Of a stretch of DNA of 64,000 nt, positions 1 through 8,652 are shown piece after piece. The stretch comes from CAZSHG01 sp964606695 [NCBI: uncultured bacterium] (lineage in GTDB: Bacteria > UBP14 > UBA6098). The position numbers and the translations under genes are program-made. The stretch's first letter is position 1, and each line of letters starts with the position of its first letter. The stretch spans positions 124,001 to 188,000 of the forward strand of contig CAZSHG010000001.1 of the NCBI GenBank assembly GCA_964606695.1. Reading direction: 5' to 3'. Under the pieces are notes generated by a model. That model saw only the letters and a program-made list of their open reading frames with translations. It had not been told where the DNA came from and searched no databases.

Positions 1-777
1 CGCGGCGACTGCGGCGTTAAGCGATTCCGTGGGGCCGGGAGTGTCTATTTCGACTTTGATATCGGCTAAATCAAGGATTCCGGGCGAAATGCCCGCCCCT
101 TCGGAACCTATTATCAGCAGTATCCTATCTCCGAACCTGCAATCTCGTAACAGAGTCGACCCCCGCCCATTATCTGCGGCGACTATCTGAAATCCCCCAC
201 CGGCAAATTTTGACACGATTTCCTCTCCGCTCCTATCATGCATCTCCGCTACCGGAACACGGAATATAGCGCCCATCGTGCTCCGCAATGTTTTCGGATT
301 GAACAATCCCGCTGTCCCCGACCCCAAAATCGCGCCGTCTATTCCAAAAGCCTCACATGCGCGGATTATCGTGCCCACGTTGCCGGGATCCTGAAGGCCG
401 TCCAGATAAACGACCGCCCCGATTTTAACCTGCAGAAGATCCCCGTAAATATCGCCGGAAGTCTTTTTCGGCAACGCGATTGCCGCCGCTATGCCCTGGT
501 TGTTCTCCGTCCGGCTGATCTTCTTCATCTCACCGGCGTTGGCGTGCCAGACAGTAATCCATCTTTCATGAGCTTGTTCTATCAAAGGCGCTATTCTGCC
601 GTGCCTTTCCGCACCGAATTCCACTACGAGTTCTTTTATATCGACATCGGCAATAAAGGCCTCTTCCACAAACCGAATACCCTCGGCAAGATACGACCCG
701 TAACGGTCGTGGTATTTTCTATCGCCGATTTTAGATAATCGTTTTAGCGCGCCTTTTGTTAATCTCGTAAGTTCCAT
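1..777 (-). CDS. TrmH/SpoU-family RNA 2'-O-methyltransferase (3' end beyond window)
   Basis: Translating the minus strand from the ATG at 777 gives 259 codons open to the window edge, so the C-terminus is missing. The three SpoU motifs are present in order: DPGNVGTIIRAC around residue 125 (motif 1), IIGSEGAGIS around residue 222 (motif 2) and ESLNAAVA at the window edge (motif 3). These build the trefoil-knot SAM site. The N-terminal ~100 residues, beginning MELTRLTKGALKRLSK, match the L30e-like substrate-binding domain of 23S rRNA 2'-O-ribose methyltransferases (TsnR/RlmB-like). The family transfers a methyl group from SAM to a ribose in rRNA or tRNA; the target nucleotide cannot be read from sequence. 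The gene stands alone on its strand, with the non-coding element at 890-1161 upstream. Confidence 0.9.
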   Translation of the reverse strand, partial: MELTRLTKGALKRLSKIGDRKYHDRYGSYLAEGIRFVEEAFIADVDIKELVVEFGAERHGRIAPLIEQAHERWITVWHANAGEMKKISRTENNQGIAAAIALPKKTSGDIYGDLLQVKIGAVVYLDGLQDPGNVGTIIRACEAFGIDGAILGSGTAGLFNPKTLRSTMGAIFRVPVAEMHDRSGEEIVSKFAGGGFQIVAADNGRGSTLLRDCRFGDRILLIIGSEGAGISPGILDLADIKVEIDTPGPTESLNAAVAA

Positions 778-889
778 ATATTTCAAGATAAAACAATATT
801 TTGATATGTCAATCGTGCACCGCAGATAAGGAATTCTTTTTAGTAGAATTGCGACGGAAAAATAAGAAATGCTTCGATAGTGAAGTGTC

Positions 890-1161
890 GGGGGCGTCGA
901 GCCTTCCCGCCGATCGACGATTTCCTTTTTATCCAACAAACCCTAACCGGCGAGAAGGCCAGGCAAATCGGCTATACAATACCGGGTCATTCGATTTTTC
1001 GCGGAATGGTTTATAATCCCGCATCGAAATTCATTTTCACAAAGCCGATTTGCCCAGGTGCGCGAGGCTGACGCACAATAGGACAACAGATTTCTAAGAA
1101 ACTTAATTTAGAAAAAGGGTGATAAATCCACTACCCAGAACCTCGCGCGCACGACGCCCCC
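890..1161. repeat. Four-stem palindromic intergenic element, copy A
   Basis: This 272-bp non-coding element is bounded by a perfect 10-bp inverted repeat, P1 (890-899 and 1152-1161). Inside P1 lie three successive stem-loops: P2 (901-912 with 948-959, one mismatch), P3 (962-973 with 1043-1054, perfect) and P4 (1060-1067 with 1141-1148, perfect). Linkers between stems are 1, 2, 5 and 3 nt, so the element can fold as a four-way junction as RNA or as a DNA cruciform. Hairpin loops are 35, 69 and 73 nt. It fills most of the 444-bp gap between the C25 protease stop (1222) and the methyltransferase start (777). I see no coding potential, target-site duplication or known RNA family signature. Related copies are at 6193-6425 and 53003-53271. 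Confidence 0.8.
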
Positions 1162-1221
1162 TTCTCGGTGAGCAATTCATCTTAACCAACTCAACCCGAA
1201 AGCAACAACAAACTTTCCTTT

Positions 1222-3027
1222 TTAACCGGCTATAACTTCGATTGTTATTGTGATTGTCTGTTCGCTGGATAACGTATTTGGATTGGGCGCGGCGAACAAC
1301 AGATAGAGATAGCGTCCTGTTCCCACCGTAACATCCACGCCGTTTGAACGCGGAGTGGCGAACGGTTCGGGATTGCTTGCGCCGGATGTCCTGTAAGATG
1401 TGTTTATCCTATCCATTGGAGTCGAATAATCTGACGCCGGCGGAGGCACGCTTTCCTGGTCGAAAACCCCCATTAAAAGCATCTGATCCGAATCCTGAGT
1501 ATCGCCGAAAACCCAGCTTCCGGATGTCGTTGCCTTTATTCGGATATCGAATGGGACGGTGCCGGTATTTGCGATATACGCGCAATCGCCCGCCGACATG
1601 ATTATAGTATCGCCCTTGCCGATATTTCCGATATCCCACGACGTCGTATTATATGTCGGGCCTGACGAACCGCCCTTGCGGATTTCTACTCCCAGTTCCG
1701 ATGGCCTCCAGGTTACCGACCAATCGAATAAATCCGGGGCGTTACCAGCATTGGATACCAATTTCGCTCTTAGCCTAATCGTATCGGAATCGGCCAGAGA
1801 GGATATATCCAATGTTCCCGCGGCAACCGAAGTTATTCCTGAATCCGCCGGCACCCAGCTTCCACCGCTACGTTCTTCCACGACCATAACTATCGAATCG
1901 TCCGCGCCTTCCGTCCACGTCACTTCGTCCCAGGCAGAAAATCCCGGATTCCAGCCGAAGACAATCGGAGGGCTTGTTATAGTTCCCTCTCCAGATCCTC
2001 CGGATTCGCCCACGCGAACGTCGTCGAAATAAAAATCGCCCGTGTATGCATTATCGCCACGTGGGCCGCACATCACGTAACCCATAGGAGCCGGGGTTGT
2101 CATATAACCGAAGGGACCGTATGTCGATGTCTCATCGATTGTAACGTATATTTCGTTGGACGATTCATCGAAATCGACCTGAAAATGATGCCACGAACCG
2201 GCGTCGATAGCTTCTAAGTTCGTTCTCGTCGAACCATCCCAATAAGCCACATAACCTGCACGATAATATACCTGCCCCTGCCGATTAGTGGAAGAATCGT
2301 AGAAACGGAGTATCTCTCCCTCGTCGCTGGTGCTCGTTACACCGTTCCAAACGGACATGAAACCACTACTCAAAGCGTCGAATGAGTGATACATATAATG
2401 CGCCGCATCCGTTGTATTATCGTCGATGTATATGCAATGGGAGGGCGAAACCGAAGCCGAGGACGACCAGTAAACGTTCGAGCCGGCAACTGTCCATTCG
2501 GCTTCGAATTCCGCTTGAGATGCGTAACTCTCGAAATCGTCCTCGAAAACGATGTTCATGCCGGTTACATGGACTTTGTCAGAGGCTATTTCGACATCTT
2601 CTCCTGTGCCCTTTTGGAATTGTTCGGTTGTCGTTTGATGCCAATCGATTTCGGAATGGGAGTTATAGATAGTTAAACTGTGGTTTGCCGAGGGATTACC
2701 GTAAGCGACGTCGTCCCTCGCTATAACCTGCCACCAATAAGTTTCGCCGTTTGTCATCGGGCCTTCGCTCTGGCTATCTACAGTATATGAGCAGTTCCCG
2801 GTTCCGTCCGGGAGAGGAGGAGTCGGCGAAAATCCGGTGGTATTGAGATGACTTTCGACGAAATCCGGCGAACCGTAACCGGCGTCATCGTCCCACCTGA
2901 CACCGAAATGCAGATCGTCGTCGTCGGGATCGTCTGGAACGAACCATTCGAGTTGGGGCGTTATTGAAGATACCCCGTCGCCTATCCGGGCGTTATCGAA
3001 TGGGAAAGACAAAATCGGGGCCTCGGG
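1222..3027 (-). other. Shared ~600-residue C-terminal protease module (copy in C25 protease)
   Basis: This encodes residues 720-1320 of the C25 protease. It aligns over its full length with residues 1264-1865 of the subtilase at 47400-52997. Landmarks common to both, in order: a PF...RIGDG Ig/FnIII-like opening, FSP(T/S)PP, YWW, the near-identical FEDDFE(S/G)YASQAEFE block, YVAYWDGS(T/S)RTN (ConA/LamG-like), GTLDISSLA, DTIRLRAKL, LFDWSV, and a last ~150-residue beta domain with TWDIG/SWDIG, NTGTVP, LLMG and GRYLYL. By eye about half of the positions in the last 250 residues are identical. It replaces the type A sorting domain found on other secreted proteins in this window. Confidence 0.85.
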
Positions 3028-5184
3028 GAGAGAACTTATCACCGTAATAGTTCCCTCGTATGGTTTTTTATCTCGCGCGGTAGCTGTTACATAGAGCGTC
3101 GAACCGCCAATCGCGTCAGAATATGTGATATTTACGTATCCCGATGAATTCGTCGTCCCGCGGCTCCATACATTGGCGTCGTCGGTGATGCAAACTGTAG
3201 CGCCTTCTACCGGCGAGCCCAGGCACGTTACAGTAACGTCGATGTTCCCGCTACCCGGCGCTACCGTAGCCGGATGAGACGCACTCAACGGGTCGGGTTC
3301 TTCACGGAAAATTCGCATTGTAGGATCGCCATACCAGTGGAATATTTCCCACTCCAGGTCCCATGTGTCCCAATAATTCTCCATATAGTATTTGCCGTAG
3401 GTCAAACAGTGGCCGAGTCTGCCCCCGGTCGGCGGCGATGATGTCGCGGATGTGTTAAAATCGTCCCAGATTCCATCGATGAATCCCATTGCGAGATAGT
3501 CGTTATATCCGGAATAACTGACTCTTGTCGCGCCTATCATTCCCACTGTCCCGCCATCGGAATTTCGCCACCAGTATTCGCAGTAACATTCCTCCGTGCT
3601 TCCGGTTCCATCTCCGCCTTCGTCCGTTTCGTTGTCGAACCAGCCAGTTTCGCAATTAATACTCATCACGACCGGGACTTTGTTGCCGTTGCTCAACGCC
3701 GCTACGTCGGAATTGCTATACGCCGGTTCGCCCCAACCCTCTCTATAGCCGTGGTCACGGTGACTCAATAAGAACCTGCCGTCTTCGACGGCGTTAGTAA
3801 TATCCGTTCCGGAACCATCCCAGGGGAACCCGGGTTTGCGGAGTTCAGCCGGTATAGGTTCGCCACTGGAATACGTGCCGTTGTTCCAGTGGGTCGGATC
3901 GACCCAGGATTCGGTATAATAAATCCTGTCAACGGTATAACCGGCGGAAATCAGGTAATCGCGGATGTCCTCCGAAGTTTGCGCGAAACGGCGGTCGGCG
4001 TAACCGTTGTCGTCGTCGTCCTGAAAATAGGCCGCGCAGGTGGCGTGGTTGTAAAAGTCGCTACCGAGATCGAACGATACTTTTTCGTAATTGATAATTC
4101 GATTAACGGCAATATTAGCCTGAGTAAGGCTCTGGACAAGCAGACGCCCGTAGAATATTTCCGGGTAATAATCGCCGCCGTCTGTAGTAACGTAATATAA
4201 ATCCGTGCCGATGTGGGTGCCGTGATAGGGATGGTCGTCGGAGGTGTAATTAGTGGGGACGTCTTCCGCGTCCCCTATGATAAGCAGATATTCCGGTGCG
4301 GGCGACCAAGTATCGTAGGCGTTTTGAACGTAACTCCGAATCGCCGAAGCCGTCGAGCCGGTCTCATCTGTAGTTCGCACTTCGGTGTCTATACCGCAAC
4401 GGTTTTTCCAATGCGCGAGAGTCTGTGCCGCTGACGACATCGCCTGAGTCGTGATAATAAGATATTCTGCCCCGGTGGAAGATTCCGGATCCGGCGAACG
4501 GAATCCGCGCCCCGTCCTCAATATGTCCGGATTAACCAGGATATTCCTGAGCAGGTCGATATATGTATCGGACGATATTCTTTCCTCGATAATAGCCGGC
4601 GTGGGATGTTCAAACCGTATCGTCAGGTCATAAACAACTTCTAATTCCTCGCGGTCCGGGTAATAAATTATCGGAAGAACCTTTACACGGCGGACTTCCG
4701 CGCCGCGGATTATCGCCGTCAAGACATCGTGCACAGGCGTTTCCGGGAACTGGTTATCGGATTCATAAATCGACGGATCCGGTTTTGGAGGAGTTGGGTT
4801 AAATCCCATTTTGTCCGGTTGAGGTTCGATCTCCGGCACCAACCGAAAATCTTTCAATAACACCGACTTTCGTTCGATAACCGTCCAATCGATTCTTCCC
4901 TTCCCAGCATGGAGGAGAAAGTTAAAGGCGTTGACGGCAGGCTGTCCCGGTTCCGCACCCCGAGCCATACCCGGAACCTTAAAATGACGATATTCCGTTC
5001 CACCGATAACTACTGTTCCCGTATCGGCGCGTGGAATCATAAATCTGATAATCGTATATTCCGGCGCACTCTCTAAAACATCATAAAACGCTATATCCGC
5101 TTGAAAATTATCCGGCGAGATCCAGAAAGCGTGACTAATTGAAATTAACAGGATTATGTAGAGAAGGCTTTTGATTAATTTCAT
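1222..5184 (-). CDS. Secreted gingipain-like cysteine protease (peptidase family C25)
   Basis: A 1320-aa exported protein with a signal peptide (MKLIKSLLYIILLISISHAF). Residues ~20-220 resemble a C25 propeptide. The catalytic domain follows from GAEYLIITT to about residue 620, with the LLIIGDAEDVP strand, a likely catalytic His478 in SHRDHGYREGW and nucleophile Cys511 in MSINCETGWFD. After an Ig-like domain (~residues 635-710), the last ~600 residues form a module shared with the subtilase at 47400-52997. No SPNPFN-type sorting signal is present at the C-terminus. The family cleaves proteins outside the cell or at the surface; specificity is unknown here. It is a single-gene unit with a plausible promoter at 5220-5247 and no clear Shine-Dalgarno at the ATG. 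Confidence 0.88.
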   Translation of the reverse strand: MKLIKSLLYIILLISISHAFWISPDNFQADIAFYDVLESAPEYTIIRFMIPRADTGTVVIGGTEYRHFKVPGMARGAEPGQPAVNAFNFLLHAGKGRIDWTVIERKSVLLKDFRLVPEIEPQPDKMGFNPTPPKPDPSIYESDNQFPETPVHDVLTAIIRGAEVRRVKVLPIIYYPDREELEVVYDLTIRFEHPTPAIIEERISSDTYIDLLRNILVNPDILRTGRGFRSPDPESSTGAEYLIITTQAMSSAAQTLAHWKNRCGIDTEVRTTDETGSTASAIRSYVQNAYDTWSPAPEYLLIIGDAEDVPTNYTSDDHPYHGTHIGTDLYYVTTDGGDYYPEIFYGRLLVQSLTQANIAVNRIINYEKVSFDLGSDFYNHATCAAYFQDDDDNGYADRRFAQTSEDIRDYLISAGYTVDRIYYTESWVDPTHWNNGTYSSGEPIPAELRKPGFPWDGSGTDITNAVEDGRFLLSHRDHGYREGWGEPAYSNSDVAALSNGNKVPVVMSINCETGWFDNETDEGGDGTGSTEECYCEYWWRNSDGGTVGMIGATRVSYSGYNDYLAMGFIDGIWDDFNTSATSSPPTGGRLGHCLTYGKYYMENYWDTWDLEWEIFHWYGDPTMRIFREEPDPLSASHPATVAPGSGNIDVTVTCLGSPVEGATVCITDDANVWSRGTTNSSGYVNITYSDAIGGSTLYVTATARDKKPYEGTITVISSLPEAPILSFPFDNARIGDGVSSITPQLEWFVPDDPDDDDLHFGVRWDDDAGYGSPDFVESHLNTTGFSPTPPLPDGTGNCSYTVDSQSEGPMTNGETYWWQVIARDDVAYGNPSANHSLTIYNSHSEIDWHQTTTEQFQKGTGEDVEIASDKVHVTGMNIVFEDDFESYASQAEFEAEWTVAGSNVYWSSSASVSPSHCIYIDDNTTDAAHYMYHSFDALSSGFMSVWNGVTSTSDEGEILRFYDSSTNRQGQVYYRAGYVAYWDGSTRTNLEAIDAGSWHHFQVDFDESSNEIYVTIDETSTYGPFGYMTTPAPMGYVMCGPRGDNAYTGDFYFDDVRVGESGGSGEGTITSPPIVFGWNPGFSAWDEVTWTEGADDSIVMVVEERSGGSWVPADSGITSVAAGTLDISSLADSDTIRLRAKLVSNAGNAPDLFDWSVTWRPSELGVEIRKGGSSGPTYNTTSWDIGNIGKGDTIIMSAGDCAYIANTGTVPFDIRIKATTSGSWVFGDTQDSDQMLLMGVFDQESVPPPASDYSTPMDRINTSYRTSGASNPEPFATPRSNGVDVTVGTGRYLYLLFAAPNPNTLSSEQTITITIEVIAG

Positions 5185-5219
5185 GGCGACAGAGTGTTTT
5201 TATTCTCATCGAACCATAT

Positions 5220-5247
5220 AATATAGATATATTCAGCTTTCTTTCAA
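5220..5247 (-). promoter_or_regulatory. Predicted sigma70-type promoter of the C25 protease gene
   Basis: Read on the minus strand, TTGAAA (5247-5242) and TATATT (5225-5220) are separated by 16 bp. Transcription would start about 30 nt before the ATG at 5184. The match is by eye only. Confidence 0.45.
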
Positions 5248-5329
5248 GTTATACTAATTCGATTTTGAAATTATTTAATTTGCGCGATTCCGATTTGCCC
5301 TTTAATTATCCTCTTTTATTCGGACGCTT

Positions 5330-6223
5330 ATGAGAAATATAACTCAATTAACTGCCGAAAGTCTGCTAATCCTCACAACCGCTATCTGGGGTTCCACATT
5401 CCTGATAATAAAATTGATGGTTACAGGTGGAACACCAAACTCGCCATTCGCGCTTTTAACGTCGAGGTTTATTGTCGCCACCATTTTTGCGTTAATAGTG
5501 TTCAATCCACACAGAATGCCCGCCAGACACGAACTGTTAGGTGGCCTGATTATCGGCCTCGCGGCATTCGCCGGTTTCGCTTTTCAGACTATAGGTCTTG
5601 TCCATACTACTCCTGCTAAGAGCGGATTTATAACTTCGCTCTTCGTATTATTAGTGCCTTTTCTTTCTCGATTCTGGGAAAAAGCAAAAGTGCCGATACA
5701 GGTCTATCTCGCGTTGATACCGGCGGCTATAGGCCTCTGGGCTATTTCCGGCGCGGGATGGTCGATAGCCGAAATAAATCCCGGCGATAAGATCACGTTC
5801 CTGTCCGCCTGTGCCTATGCCTTCCAGATTGTCGGTATCCAGATATATACACGTCGTGGCGACTGGCGATGGCTTTCGATATTTCAGTTTGCGATTATCG
5901 CAATCGGCGGTGCAATTGGATTACTTTTCGAGAGTAACTCCGTCCTGTATCTCGATATTATGAATATCGCCGGAATAGCTTATCTCGCTATATTTGCCAC
6001 AGTCGGAGCGCTTGGACTGCAATTGTTCGCCCAGAAATACACGACCTCGTCACGAGCTTCGTTAATCTACATAGCCGAACCGATTTTCGCGGTGCTGATA
6101 GCGTGGTTTTTCGCCGGGCATAGTATGTCACCTGTAGAAATTATAGGGGCGGGTTTTATCCTGCTATCTATGTTCGTTGGCCGTTTACGAATGGGGCGTC
6201 GCGCGCGGCGGCAACCGGATTAA
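5330..6223 (+). CDS. EamA/DMT-family inner-membrane transporter
   Basis: A 297-aa protein with about ten hydrophobic segments in two five-helix halves, typical of the drug/metabolite transporter superfamily. Family hallmarks include AIWGSTFLIIK in helix 1, the ALLTSRFIVATI segment, and YIAEPIFAVLIAWFFAGHSM near the end, which is the EamA repeat-2 signature. The family exports metabolites or amino acids; the substrate cannot be inferred. No good Shine-Dalgarno precedes the ATG. The last nine residues (GRRARRQPD) and the stop codon are encoded inside the non-coding element at 6193-6425, so the native C-terminus may have been replaced when that element arrived. Confidence 0.88.
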   Translation: MRNITQLTAESLLILTTAIWGSTFLIIKLMVTGGTPNSPFALLTSRFIVATIFALIVFNPHRMPARHELLGGLIIGLAAFAGFAFQTIGLVHTTPAKSGFITSLFVLLVPFLSRFWEKAKVPIQVYLALIPAAIGLWAISGAGWSIAEINPGDKITFLSACAYAFQIVGIQIYTRRGDWRWLSIFQFAIIAIGGAIGLLFESNSVLYLDIMNIAGIAYLAIFATVGALGLQLFAQKYTTSSRASLIYIAEPIFAVLIAWFFAGHSMSPVEIIGAGFILLSMFVGRLRMGRRARRQPD

Positions 6224-6425
6224 GCGGTTCCAATCCGTAAGATTATTACTCCCCCTTTTCTCAGAATCATTCCCGATGCAACAGCCGCCGCGCAGAAGGC
6301 CTGGCGGGCAACGCACTTCACCTCGAAAGAAAATACTTCGTCCGCCCGGCCTTCGCCACGTCGCGCGGGTAAAATACTCTACATCATCCACAAGACTCCT
6401 CTCGCGCGACGTGGCGCGACGCCCC
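6193..6425. repeat. Four-stem palindromic intergenic element, copy B
   Basis: This 233-bp element is bounded by a perfect 12-bp inverted repeat (6193-6204 with 6414-6425, extendable by one T:A pair to 6192/6426). It encloses three stem-loops: P2 (6203-6212 with 6284-6293, perfect), P3 (6295-6309 with 6340-6354, 13 of 15 pairs) and P4 (6354-6367 with 6403-6416, perfect 14 bp). Linkers are 0-1 nt, with the stem ends slightly overlapping, and loops are 71, 30 and 35 nt. It lies between convergent genes, begins inside the last codons of the EamA gene, and ends 11 bp before the stop codon of the gene on the opposite strand. Confidence 0.85.
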
Positions 6426-6436
6426 AAAGCCGTGAA

Positions 6437-6973
6437 TCAGGATTTGATTTCGATTTCGGTAGTATCCGCGATTTTGGCGAGTATCTCTTCGCCGTGAGTT
6501 GTTCGAATAGGCAAACGGTTGCCCAGGGACGGTTTATGAAGTTCGATATAAAAGCCGGAACCGGTTCGCACAATTTTGGTAACTTCGGATGTTTTTAACT
6601 GAAAACAAATCCCGGGGCCTTTCAGGTTCTCGAACAGGAGGCTATCGGGCAGGATAATCATCTTTGTCAAAATAGACGCACCGGGGAGATCATAAGCGAA
6701 GAAAGCTACAATCGCAACGATGAGGGCAATTACGGACGGCGTATTCCATCCCGGAAAAGCAAAAATCGCCGCAATTATTGATAATGCAAAGGACACTATC
6801 AACAGCCATGTTCGAGAGTAGATTGGATGCGGTTTGACAGTGTAATCGGCGTATTCCATAGCCTCCACCGGCGGCGATTCGACGATGTAACGTTTCAAGC
6901 CGAACGTTCTGAGAAGATATAATCCCGAGGACACCAGCGAAGCCAGAATACCGAGCCATAAAAGATTCATCAT
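6437..6973 (-). CDS. Small membrane protein of unknown function
   Basis: A 178-aa protein that I do not recognise. It has an N-terminal membrane segment (~residues 3-21), two more hydrophobic helices (~residues 55-100), then a ~75-residue soluble tail with the alternating pattern of a small beta-rich (PH-like) domain: SLLFENLKG, FQLKTSEVTKIV, GFYIELHKPS. The topology resembles bacterial bPH/YdbS-type membrane proteins but I see no diagnostic motif. Its ATG overlaps the ftsY stop codon by 1 nt (TAATGATG), so it is probably translationally coupled to ftsY. This may hint at a membrane-biogenesis link, but that is inference only. Confidence 0.7.
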   Translation of the reverse strand: MMNLLWLGILASLVSSGLYLLRTFGLKRYIVESPPVEAMEYADYTVKPHPIYSRTWLLIVSFALSIIAAIFAFPGWNTPSVIALIVAIVAFFAYDLPGASILTKMIILPDSLLFENLKGPGICFQLKTSEVTKIVRTGSGFYIELHKPSLGNRLPIRTTHGEEILAKIADTTEIEIKS

Positions 6974-7884
6974 TACTCCTCGAAAAGACCTGCGATATAA
7001 CGTTCGGCGTCGAAATCTATCAAATCGTCGATACCCTCACCAACCCCTACCATTCTCACGGGAACATGGAATTCCTTCATAATCGCCAACGCGATACCGC
7101 CCCTGGCTGTGCTGTCCAGCTTGGTCAGGATAATTCCGGTCAAACCGATAGCCTCGCCGAAAAGCCTTGCCTGGCTCAATCCGTTGTTTCCGGTAGTAGC
7201 GTCGAGAACGAGGAACATATCGTGAGGCGCGCCGGGAAGTCTTTTTCCGCAAACACGGGAAATCTTCTTCAACTCTTCCATCAGGTTGACTTTTGTGTGC
7301 AATCGTCCCGCCGTGTCTATAATAACCACGTCATATCCGCCGGAAATCGCCTTATCCACGGCATCGTAAGCCACCGATGCCGGATCTGCTCCGCTGGTGG
7401 AACGCACGATATCCGCGCCCGATCTTTCAGCCCATATATCCAATTGCTCGCTCGCCGCCGCTCTGAAAGTGTCGGATGCTGTAAGAAGCGGTTTCCCACC
7501 GGTCTCAATTATCCGCTTGGCAAGCTTGCCCGCGACTGTCGTTTTGCCGGTGCCGTTAACTCCCACCAGCAGAACAATATGCGGCTTCTCCGTTGGTTTC
7601 CAGGACGACGCCCCCTGATAATTCTCCACGATCGCCATAAGCTCTTTTTCCAGAAGTTCGACTACTCCGTCCGGAGGTATCCTGTTTTGGCGCGATGCCG
7701 ATTTCATGTGTTCGATTATCTTCTCGGTAGTATCGATTCCTATATCCGCGGCAATGAGAGCCTCTTCGAGCTCCTCCAGATCGTCTTCTTCCAGCGTCCG
7801 CCCGGGAACGAAAATATCCTCGACGCGAGTATTCAGCAGGTCGCGTGTCTTGCTTAACGCCTTCTTAAACTTATCGAATGCCAT
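6973..7884 (-). CDS. ftsY: Signal recognition particle receptor FtsY
   Basis: A 303-aa SRP-type GTPase that docks SRP-ribosome complexes at the membrane. The N domain (~residues 1-95) opens with MAFDKFKKALSKTR and contains LEELEEALIAADIG. The G domain has the P-loop GVNGTGKTT (~residue 107), DTFRAAASEQL, DTAGR, TKLD (guanine specificity) and the closing GVGEGIDDLIDFDAERY typical of FtsY rather than Ffh. The acidic A domain of E. coli FtsY is absent, as in many bacteria. A clear GGAGG lies 6 nt before the ATG. It forms an operon with the downstream membrane-protein gene. Confidence 0.97.
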   Translation of the reverse strand: MAFDKFKKALSKTRDLLNTRVEDIFVPGRTLEEDDLEELEEALIAADIGIDTTEKIIEHMKSASRQNRIPPDGVVELLEKELMAIVENYQGASSWKPTEKPHIVLLVGVNGTGKTTVAGKLAKRIIETGGKPLLTASDTFRAAASEQLDIWAERSGADIVRSTSGADPASVAYDAVDKAISGGYDVVIIDTAGRLHTKVNLMEELKKISRVCGKRLPGAPHDMFLVLDATTGNNGLSQARLFGEAIGLTGIILTKLDSTARGGIALAIMKEFHVPVRMVGVGEGIDDLIDFDAERYIAGLFEE

Positions 7885-8057
7885 AAATCCTCCGTCTGTT
7901 TCCCAAAGATATTGTTTTACGGAATTTTCTCAAGCTAAATCACAATCGCTTTCTATCCGCTTGTAACTCCTTGCATATACCGCCGGCAAAAGGATAATTC
8001 TGCGTCGGTTGTTTTTGCATTTGCATATTTTAATCTCGCTTATATATTTGATTTACC

Positions 8058-8651
8058 ATGATTGGAACCGCCGATATTATTAAAGCTCTAGTCTCCGCCG
8101 GTAATGACCTATATCGACAGGGACTTATGCCGGGCGGCGCGGGCAATATTTCAGCCAGAGCGGGCGACGAAATCCTGATTACGCCGTCCGGTATCTGCAA
8201 AGGCCGAATGTGTGAACACGATATCGTCCGCATCGACATGAAGGGCGGTGTCATCAACGGCGGAACGCCGACCTCGGAATTACACATGCATATGCGGGTT
8301 TACCAGCTCCGAAACGACATCCACGCCGTCGTGCACGTCCACGGCGCTAATGCCGTAGCTATGACAGTATCCGGCATACGATTCCGCGACGACGTCCTGC
8401 CCGAAATCCCACTGAAATTCGGCAAAGTAGCGACCTCTAAATTCGCCACGCCCTCTACACCGGAATCCGCGGAGGTTATCGAACCGTTCGTGAAGAAAGG
8501 AATCGACGCCATCATAATACCTCGTCATGGTATCGTCGCGCTCGGCGAAAGTATCGAAAGGGCGGTGATGATTGCCGAGGCGGTAGAATATTCCGCGGGT
8601 GTCCAGTTGAAGGCTACCTACGCGGGCGGAATTAAGAAGTCCAGGAGATAG
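8058..8651 (+). CDS. Class II aldolase/adducin-family protein
   Basis: A 197-aa protein with the class II aldolase fold. Seen motifs: LMPGGAGNISAR (the GNxSxR phosphate-binding loop), LITPSG, SELHMHMRVY, VHVHGANA (zinc-binding HxH) and IIIPRHGIVALG (third zinc His). The acidic residue of the catalytic site is probably in TSELHMH. The family includes L-fuculose-1-phosphate aldolase, ribulose-5-phosphate 4-epimerase and methylthioribulose-1-phosphate dehydratase; sequence alone does not separate them. It is immediately followed by the nitrilase-family gene (1-bp gap). Methionine salvage uses both MtnB-like dehydratases and omega-amidases, so a salvage role is possible but unproven. Confidence 0.85.
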   Translation: MIGTADIIKALVSAGNDLYRQGLMPGGAGNISARAGDEILITPSGICKGRMCEHDIVRIDMKGGVINGGTPTSELHMHMRVYQLRNDIHAVVHVHGANAVAMTVSGIRFRDDVLPEIPLKFGKVATSKFATPSTPESAEVIEPFVKKGIDAIIIPRHGIVALGESIERAVMIAEAVEYSAGVQLKATYAGGIKKSRR

Positions 8652-8652
8652 A

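Noticed and set aside
238-738. Plus-strand open frame of 166 aa
   Set aside because: It lies antisense to the rRNA methyltransferase, whose motifs are complete and in order.
801-1071. Short plus-strand frames in the gap before the C25 protease
   Set aside because: They run through the palindromic element, have no family features and no ribosome-binding sites.
890-1161. Integron attC sites as an explanation of the palindromic intergenic units
   Set aside because: attC sites end in RYYYAAC/GTTRRRY; the arms here do not, and no integrase or gene cassettes are present.
890-1161. Known structured RNAs (6S, tmRNA, RNase P, SRP RNA) for the four-stem elements
   Set aside because: None of the conserved cores of these RNAs is visible, and three diverged copies in one window do not fit a single-copy RNA.
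890-1161. Classical insertion sequence or MITE with target-site duplication
   Set aside because: No direct repeat flanks any copy and no transposase gene is nearby, so mobility is left as a hypothesis only.
7066-7857. Plus-strand open frame of 263 aa
   Set aside because: It is antisense to ftsY and shows no recognisable domain.
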